Below are positions 1 to 4,460 of a stretch of 5,420 nt of DNA, piece by piece. Origin of the DNA: Deferribacteraceae bacterium (GTDB lineage Bacteria > Chrysiogenota > Deferribacteres > Deferribacterales > JAISNW01); the NCBI GenBank assembly GCA_031276055.1, contig JAISNW010000137.1:1-5420 (forward strand). Direction: 5' to 3'. How positions within the stretch are numbered: the stretch's first letter is position 1; each line of letters starts with the position of its first letter. The notes under the pieces are model-generated. The model saw only the letters and a list, made by a program, of their open reading frames with translations, was not told the origin of the DNA and did not search any database. The position numbers were made by a program, and so were the translations under genes.

Positions 1-165
1 ATAACGGGCTAGATGCGCTGACAGCCCTGAACCGCAAAGGTAGAGCTTGCCGTCGCCTTCAAAACTTTTTGCAACCAGCTGTGCGGCGCGCTCAATATCA
101 GCGGCCACGCGGGGAATAAAACGAGAGAATAGCTCTCTATGCTGCTCCAGAATATCCCTAAGCAA
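1..165 (-). CDS. SIS-domain protein, phosphoheptose isomerase (GmhA)-like, N-terminal part
   Basis: The 5' end of a gene that runs off the left edge; 55 codons are visible and open throughout. Residues 24-44 (IERAAQLVAKSF, then GDGKLYLC) resemble the segment before the sugar-phosphate loop of GmhA-type SIS proteins. They are followed by CGSGLSAH at 44-51 in the place of the usual CGNGGS loop. GmhA makes heptose-phosphate precursors for lipopolysaccharide in the cytoplasm, so a homologue here would fit an outer-membrane organism. No ATG or GTG lies between the in-frame TGA at 220-222 and the body of the gene, so TTG at 163-165 is the best start. It places the loop cysteine at 44, against about 50 in E. 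coli GmhA from memory. The ribosome site is weak (TGGCGG just upstream). The start lies 14 bases after the sppA stop, so it is probably the distal gene of the same operon. Several loop residues differ from canonical GmhA, so exact substrate is unknown; DiaA-like or another SIS sugar isomerase is possible. Confidence 0.68.
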   Translation of the reverse strand, partial: MLRDILEQHRELFSRFIPRVAADIERAAQLVAKSFEGDGKLYLCGSGLSAHLARY

Positions 166-179
166 AATCAGCCGCCAGT

Positions 180-1049
180 CTAAAATTCCATCATAAAGTA
201 GAAACCAGGTTCCGGCATATCATCTCCGCGAAGAGAAGGAGGAAGTTGAAGCAGCAGCTTTTCCCACCACTTCTCCACTCCGTATTGAATCTCTACATGT
301 TTAATTAGGGGATCGCCAAGCTCCGTTTTCAGCGCTTCAAGCGCATCGTCCCAGTTGCCCATAGAATCCACTAATCCAAGCTCAAGGGCGGATTTGCCTG
401 TATATATCTTACCGTTTGCAATCGCTTCGGCTTCTTCATAGGGTATGTTGCGAGAATCGCTGACAGCTTGAACAAATTGAGCATACATGTCCATAACTAT
501 CCCTCTAAGGTATTCATACTCCTCTTCGGTCATCTCACGGTTGGCGTTGCCGGTATCCTTAAATTCACCGCTCTTTATCGTTTTATAGGTGATCCCTATC
601 TTATCCATCAAGAGCTTGTAATTAGGAATCTCCATAATAACCCCGATGCTGCCTGTTATAGAGGAAGGCATAGCGAATATCTTCTTTGCAGACAAGCAGA
701 CCATATAACCGCCGCTAGCGGCGGTAGAACCCATAGAGGCGTAGAGGGGGACTTTAAGGGTTTTAAGATATTCGTATATCTCCTGACTAGGGGTAACAAG
801 CCCGCCGGGGGAGTTTACCCTAAGGATAAGCCCTTTTAGGTTAGTATTTTCAGAAAGCTCTTTCACTTTGGCGATGAAGTCATCCGCACTTGCAATAACC
901 CCGTTGATCTCTAAAACAGCTATAAAACCTGTCTTATTTATATCCAGCCCGCTAGGGACGCCGTCAAATATGAACATCATCCCTCTAATAAAGAGCGCCG
1001 CCATCAGAAGGATGACAAGAATTTGGAATGCTTTCCTTATAATATTCAT
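180..1049 (-). CDS. sppA: signal peptide peptidase SppA, short (single-domain) type
   Basis: A 289-residue membrane-anchored serine protease of the S49 family. It degrades signal peptides left in the membrane after secretion. Residues about 7-27 form one hydrophobic anchor after a short basic start (MNIIRK), so the catalytic domain should face outside the cytoplasmic membrane. Family motifs follow in order: LILRVNSPGG at 75-83, GSTAASGGY at 107-115 with the likely nucleophile Ser112, ITGSIGV at 131-137, and SGEFKD at 160-165 with the likely general base Lys164. The Ser-Lys spacing of 52 equals that of B. subtilis SppA (Ser147/Lys199). The length fits the short form rather than the double-length E. 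coli protein. The ATG overlaps the stop of the S1 gene as ATGA and has only a poorly spaced GAGGAG upstream, so translational coupling is likely. No frameshift or missing catalytic residue is seen. Confidence 0.95.
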   Translation of the reverse strand: MNIIRKAFQILVILLMAALFIRGMMFIFDGVPSGLDINKTGFIAVLEINGVIASADDFIAKVKELSENTNLKGLILRVNSPGGLVTPSQEIYEYLKTLKVPLYASMGSTAASGGYMVCLSAKKIFAMPSSITGSIGVIMEIPNYKLLMDKIGITYKTIKSGEFKDTGNANREMTEEEYEYLRGIVMDMYAQFVQAVSDSRNIPYEEAEAIANGKIYTGKSALELGLVDSMGNWDDALEALKTELGDPLIKHVEIQYGVEKWWEKLLLQLPPSLRGDDMPEPGFYFMMEF

Positions 1050-2737
1050 TTCTCTTTCAATCTCTCCTCAACATCTTTGAAAACATTGTTCCCATACCAC
1101 TGGGTGTCGTCGCCCTTTTCGAGCTTTCTAAGAAACTCCTTCGTCTGTTTCTTTTCAGATTCCGCGAGAAGCCTTTTTACCGAGAGAATTACACGCCGTT
1201 CTCTAGGTTCAGTTCTGATAACAAGCGCTGTAAGGGTATCTCCTTGTGAATATTTAGAAAGGTCTTGATTTTCTGGGTCTAGTTCATTCTGAGGGATAAA
1301 GCCGTGAATTCCATTTTCCATAGAAACATCAAGCCCGCCTTTAACCGCCCCTATTACAACCACAGCGACCCCTCTAGTTGTGTCGACTTTAGAGATATCT
1401 TGCCAAGGATTCTCCCCTGTCTGTTTTATTCCTAGGCTGATATGTTCACGCTCTCGATCTACCTTTAGGACTCTAGCCTCCAAAACATCCCCCGCCTTGA
1501 AAGTTTTTTGGAGGTCGTCAGGCTTATCTATCCAAGAGATATCCCCTTTGCGGATCAGACCGTCTATACCGCGGCCAAAATCCACAAAGAGCCCAAAATC
1601 TGTGATGCTCTTTATTGTGCACTGCACAATGCTCTTTTCTGGAGTTTCGCGGGCGATTGCATCCCACGGATTTTCCGTCATATTCTTTACGCTGATGACG
1701 ATCTGCTTCTGTTTATCGTCATAATCAATAACCCGCCCTTCTACAAGATCTTTTGTGCGAATCTGGATATGGTCGTTCTTGTTCCAAGAGAACTCTTTAG
1801 GGGGGATAACCGCATCAACCCCTGGCTCAACTTCAGCTATATAGCCGTTGCGGCGCCTGCCTATGACTGAAACTTTTAGTGGGGAGTCTATGGGGTAGCG
1901 CTCGCGCACAGAATCCCACGGATCAGGTTGAAGCTGTTTTAACCCCACTTCAACCCTCCCAGTTTTATTGTCCATCTCTACTATCTGAACTTCTATCTCG
2001 CTGCCCGTTTGAAGATATCTGCCTGCGCTTTTGGGGCGGCCCCATGTGATATTTGTTTTGTGCAAGAAACCGTCAAGCCCTCCGAGGCTGATAAAAGCGC
2101 CGTATTCCCGTATAGTTTTAACTGTTCCTTTTACTACATCCCCTGGTTTATGCTGTGAAAAAAAAGCGTTCTTCTCGCGGTTGGCAACGTCAATCAGGTA
2201 TTCTTTAGGGGATGCCAAGATAGAGCGGTGCTTGCCTGAACCGCTTACACGGAGAATTTTAGCAGATAGGGTTTTCCCAATATAATGGTCGGGGCTTTGT
2301 GTGCGGTTGCGAAGGTCTATATGGTTTTCTGGGATAAAAGCGTCGCCATCTCCAACTTTTCCTCTATAGCCCTTTTCCACCTTGCTCTCAACCTTAACTT
2401 TTACAACTTTGCCGATATTGTCGCGTCCGGAACCTTGACGGTCAACATAATACTCCTCTGTGGTGAGTTTCATAAAACCATTGCCGCCGCTGAAGCCTTC
2501 CACAATAAAATCTAATCTGTCGCCGACTTTTACCGTTTCAGGCAGGATTGCTCTATCAACAATCCCTTCGGTTTTCATCCCAACATTTACAAGCACATCG
2601 CCGCCTTGTATAGAAGTTATCTCGCCTGTTACAGATTCACCCCGCATCGGCTGGCGAAGATTCCCCTCTTCTTCAATGTAGGATTCAAAATCCAACTCAT
2701 CTGTATCAGAAGCATCATAATCTGTATCATTTTCCAT
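1046..2737 (-). CDS. rpsA: S1-domain RNA-binding protein, ribosomal protein S1-like (six S1 repeats)
   Basis: A 563-residue protein with an acidic N-terminus (about 1-25) and six tandem OB-fold S1 repeats at roughly 32-93, 108-178, 198-267, 285-352, 367-437 and 454-522, then a charged tail. Repeats 3 and 5 are the most canonical: GTVKTIREYGAFISLGGLDGFLH (split 204-215, 216-226), and TIKSITDFGLFVDFG with IDGLI. The DPW/NPW signature after repeats 3, 4 and 5 (272-274, 356-358, 443-445) is typical of bacterial S1. Length and repeat number match E. coli RpsA (557 residues, six repeats). S1 binds mRNA and helps the 30S subunit recruit it. Repeats 1, 2 and 6 are more diverged; in E. coli the first two contact the ribosome. 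The start has a good ribosome site (AGAGGA, about 7 bases upstream) lying inside the end of ispH, with 11 bases of overlap. Whether it is a true ribosomal S1 or a paralogue cannot be settled from sequence alone. Confidence 0.9.
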   Translation of the reverse strand: MENDTDYDASDTDELDFESYIEEEGNLRQPMRGESVTGEITSIQGGDVLVNVGMKTEGIVDRAILPETVKVGDRLDFIVEGFSGGNGFMKLTTEEYYVDRQGSGRDNIGKVVKVKVESKVEKGYRGKVGDGDAFIPENHIDLRNRTQSPDHYIGKTLSAKILRVSGSGKHRSILASPKEYLIDVANREKNAFFSQHKPGDVVKGTVKTIREYGAFISLGGLDGFLHKTNITWGRPKSAGRYLQTGSEIEVQIVEMDNKTGRVEVGLKQLQPDPWDSVRERYPIDSPLKVSVIGRRRNGYIAEVEPGVDAVIPPKEFSWNKNDHIQIRTKDLVEGRVIDYDDKQKQIVISVKNMTENPWDAIARETPEKSIVQCTIKSITDFGLFVDFGRGIDGLIRKGDISWIDKPDDLQKTFKAGDVLEARVLKVDREREHISLGIKQTGENPWQDISKVDTTRGVAVVVIGAVKGGLDVSMENGIHGFIPQNELDPENQDLSKYSQGDTLTALVIRTEPRERRVILSVKRLLAESEKKQTKEFLRKLEKGDDTQWYGNNVFKDVEERLKEK

Positions 2738-3566
2738 TGTTTTTCCTCTTTAATATATAGTCTCTAACCCTGTTTACATGTTCAATCGGCGTGCTGGCGC
2801 CGGCGGTAATCCCAATATTTTCAGCCTCAAAACAGTCGGCGCTGATGCCATCCTCTGTTTCAATGTGGTAGCTCTTTGGGCAGTAAGCAGTGCACAGGCA
2901 GCGCAGCCTTGCGGTGTTGGCGCTGTTGTTTCCTCCCACTACCAGCATAACATCCACCTTTTTTGCCAACTCAACGGCAGCCTTCACCCTCTTGTGTGTG
3001 GCGCTGCATATTGTATTCTCTGCTCTAAGCAGGCGGCAGCGGGTTTTAAGAGCATCTAAAACCTGTTCAAAGAGGGTTTCGCTCTGTGTTGTTTGCGCAA
3101 TCACCCCATAGCTGTCTCTATATGGGAGATATCGCGCCTCGTCAATAGAGGAAACTATAAAATACTCTCCCCTTGCATTGCTCACCGCAGCACGCACCTC
3201 AGGATGTTCTGCATCTCCCACAACAACTAAAGATGAGTGCTCTGACAACTTCTTTGCAAGGCGGTGGGTTTTTGCCACAAAAGGGCAGGTGGCATCCACC
3301 ACTTCGCCCGCGCGCCTCTTCAAATCCGCCGCGATCTCCACTTCAACACCGTGGGTGCGGATAATTAATGTATCGTCTTGCTGCACCTCTTCAGGTAGAG
3401 AGAGCTGCCTAACCCCTTGTTTCTCCAAAGCCGACACAACCTGAGGGTTATGGATGATAGGACCGAACGCCGCCACCTGTTTTCCCGCATCGCAAGCCTT
3501 CTTTACAAGTTCTAAAGCCCGACGGACGCCAAAACAGAAACCTGAATGTTCGGAAACTGTAACCAT
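2727..3566 (-). CDS. ispH: 4-hydroxy-3-methylbut-2-enyl diphosphate reductase (IspH/LytB)
   Basis: A 279-residue cytoplasmic iron-sulfur enzyme that converts HMBPP to IPP and DMAPP, the last step of the MEP isoprenoid pathway. The three cluster ligands are visible: Cys11 in SGFCFGVRRA, Cys94 in DATCPFV and Cys187 in NTICSATHKR. Substrate and proton-relay residues are also present: THG at 71-73, HPE at 121-123 (the glutamate matching E. coli Glu126), QTT at 158-160, GGNNSANT at 211-218 and GAST at 256-259. Length is slightly below E. coli IspH but normal for the family. The ATG lies 3 bases after the cmk stop with a moderate ribosome site (TAGGT). The 3' end overlaps the S1 gene by 11 bases in another frame. 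An unusual cluster of extra cysteines (223, 225, 229) sits after the GGNNS motif. Confidence 0.97.
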   Translation of the reverse strand: MVTVSEHSGFCFGVRRALELVKKACDAGKQVAAFGPIIHNPQVVSALEKQGVRQLSLPEEVQQDDTLIIRTHGVEVEIAADLKRRAGEVVDATCPFVAKTHRLAKKLSEHSSLVVVGDAEHPEVRAAVSNARGEYFIVSSIDEARYLPYRDSYGVIAQTTQSETLFEQVLDALKTRCRLLRAENTICSATHKRVKAAVELAKKVDVMLVVGGNNSANTARLRCLCTAYCPKSYHIETEDGISADCFEAENIGITAGASTPIEHVNRVRDYILKRKNNGK

Positions 3567-3569
3567 AAA

Positions 3570-4235
3570 TCAACCTAAACGCAACTGACTAATGCAAACG
3601 CTGATTATCTCAACAACTTCTTCAATTGTCAATAGCGATGTATCAATTTCCCTAGCATCCGGTGCTTTTTTTAGGGGTGCGGCGTCTCTGTGAATATCGG
3701 CTGTATCCCTTGCTAATATATCTTTCAGCACATCTTCATATAAAACTTGCTTGCCTTGTGCTATCCATTCATCGCATCTACGTTTAGCGCGCACCTCAGC
3801 TGCCGCTATAAGAAAGAATTTCAGATCGGCGTTTGGAAGAACCACCGTTCCAATATCCCTTCCATCCATGATTACATCTCTCCCTTTTGCAGCCCACTGC
3901 TGTTTTGCAGTGAGGATTCGCCTCACTTCGGCGTCAGAAGCAACATAACTTACCGCCTTAGTCACCTCTAAAGTGCGAATGGCGGAGGAAATGTCAACCT
4001 CTCCAATCTGGGGGGCGCATATAAGAAAAGGGGTGTTTTTGGGGTTGAACGTAAACTCGGTTTGCTGAAGGAGGGTATAAAAAGCCGCCCCCTCTACAAC
4101 GTATTTCAGCTTAATATAGGCAGCCGCCCTATACATTGCGCCTGTATCAATGTAAGCAAGGGAGAACCGCTCTGCTGCTATTTTAGATATGGTGCTCTTC
4201 CCGCTGGAAGCAGGTCCGTCAATCGCTACCTGCAT
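3570..4235 (-). CDS. cmk: cytidylate kinase
   Basis: A 221-residue nucleoside monophosphate kinase that phosphorylates CMP and dCMP with ATP in the cytoplasm, feeding CTP and dCTP pools. Visible motifs are the P-loop GPASSGKST at 7-15, YIDTGAMYRA at 28-37, MDGRDIGT at 123-130, the basic lid segment AKRRCDE at 150-156, and RDTADIHRDAAPL at 176-188 with IDTS near the end. Length is usual for the family. The ATG is supported by GGAGAG about six bases upstream. It is the first gene of the minus-strand cluster, with ispH starting 3 bases after its stop. A cmk-ispH-S1 order is familiar from Clostridia and related lineages, where plsC often lies between cmk and ispH. No plsC is present here. Confidence 0.96.
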   Translation of the reverse strand: MQVAIDGPASSGKSTISKIAAERFSLAYIDTGAMYRAAAYIKLKYVVEGAAFYTLLQQTEFTFNPKNTPFLICAPQIGEVDISSAIRTLEVTKAVSYVASDAEVRRILTAKQQWAAKGRDVIMDGRDIGTVVLPNADLKFFLIAAAEVRAKRRCDEWIAQGKQVLYEDVLKDILARDTADIHRDAAPLKKAPDAREIDTSLLTIEEVVEIISVCISQLRLG

Positions 4236-4279
4236 TAGACTCTCCGCATTAAGAATAAGATAACTTCTCTCACGGGGTG

Positions 4280-4308
4280 AATATACAACTTAGAAACCCC
4301 TAACGCAA
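4280..4308 (-). promoter_or_regulatory. candidate housekeeping promoter for the cmk operon
   Basis: Read on the minus strand, TTGCGT (4308-4303) and TATATT (4285-4280) are separated by exactly 17 bases. The -10 matches TATAAT at 5 of 6 positions; the -35 keeps only the TTG. An A-run (4311-4317 as T on the plus strand) just upstream could act as an UP element. Transcription would begin near 4273, leaving a leader of about 38 bases before cmk. It is the best sigma-70-type match seen in the intergenic region, but the -35 is weak and no experiment supports it. Confidence 0.45.
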
Positions 4309-4353
4309 GGTTTTTTTACTGCCGCTTTACTCTGGAAATACAAAAAACAGTTT

Positions 4354-4391
4354 GCAGAAAATTTTTTTCTAAAGTTTTTTTAAATTTCTGC
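4354..4391. repeat. inverted repeat bracketing the flagellin promoter -35
   Basis: GCAGAAA (4354-4360) and its exact reverse complement TTTCTGC (4385-4391) are separated by 24 bases. Allowing one extra A in the left arm, the symmetry extends to 10 bases (AAATTTCTGC on the right, 4382-4391). The centre falls inside the candidate -35 element and the right arm touches the -10. It could be an operator with widely spaced half-sites, or chance in AT-rich DNA. Confidence 0.4.
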
Positions 4392-4397
4392 CGAAAA
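4370..4397 (+). promoter_or_regulatory. sigma-28 (FliA/SigD) promoter of the flagellin gene
   Basis: TAAAGTTT (4370-4377) is followed after 12 bases by GCCGAAAA (4390-4397). The known sigma-28 consensus is TAAAGTTT-N11-GCCGATAA (TAAA-N14-16-GCCGATAT in B. subtilis). The -35 matches fully, the -10 at 7 of 8 positions, and the TAAA-to-GCCG gap of 16 is within the accepted range. It lies on the correct strand 63 bases before a flagellin start codon. This implies late-class flagellar transcription starting near 4404, with a leader of roughly 57 nt. Confidence 0.82.
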
Positions 4398-4412
4398 GAA
4401 ACTAGCACAGAA

Positions 4413-4426
4413 GCACATGGATGTGC
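4413..4426 (+). promoter_or_regulatory. leader hairpin with a CsrA-type GGA loop
   Basis: GCACATGGATGTGC is a perfect inverted repeat that folds as a 5-bp stem (GCACA/TGTGC) with loop TGGA. ACATGGATGT differs from the core of the CsrA SELEX consensus (ACARGGAUGU) at only one base, and the GGA sits in the loop as CsrA prefers. A second GCACA at 4405-4409 could pair with the same TGTGC as an alternative stem. It lies about 30 bases before the Shine-Dalgarno of flagellin, which also contains GGA. A role in translational control is inferred. Confidence 0.62.
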
Positions 4427-4447
4427 AGCGCCTCTATTGAAAGAATC

Positions 4448-4454
4448 AAGGAGG
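4448..4454 (+). promoter_or_regulatory. strong Shine-Dalgarno of the flagellin gene
   Basis: AAGGAGG, followed by six bases and then ATG, is close to the ideal anti-16S complement and spacing and fixes the flagellin start at 4461. GGA occurs twice across it (4450-4452 and 4453-4455). A CsrA dimer bound to the upstream hairpin could therefore also occupy this site and block initiation. Confidence 0.88.
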
Positions 4455-4460
4455 ATTATT

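Noticed and set aside
468..839. 123-codon plus-strand frame opposite sppA
   Set aside because: It is antisense to the conserved catalytic core of SppA, has no recognisable domain and no good ribosome site. A coding role is not supported.
2727..2745. Programmed frameshift joining IspH to S1
   Set aside because: A +1 shift would be needed near AAAAACAATGGAAAATGA. There is no release-factor-type CTTTGA with close upstream Shine-Dalgarno, and the S1 gene has its own ATG and ribosome site. Independent initiation is simpler.
2778..3444. Plus-strand open frames opposite ispH (up to about 90 codons)
   Set aside because: They lie antisense to a clearly conserved gene, have no convincing ribosome sites and encode Cys/Ser/Pro-rich sequence with no family features. 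They are shadows of ispH codon use.
4235..4249. Four-codon open frame (ATGCGGAGAGTCTAATG) overlapping the cmk start
   Set aside because: It has no ribosome site of its own and the GGAGAG it contains is the cmk ribosome site. It is too short to claim as a leader peptide.
4292..4317. Plus-strand terminator-like AAACC...GGTTT followed by a T-run
   Set aside because: The stem is only about five weak pairs around a 10-base loop, and no plus-strand gene ends upstream of it.
4334..4355. Possible sigma-54 promoter (GG...TGC) before flagellin
   Set aside because: The GG-to-GC spacing is 18 rather than the required 10, and a far better sigma-28 match lies just downstream.
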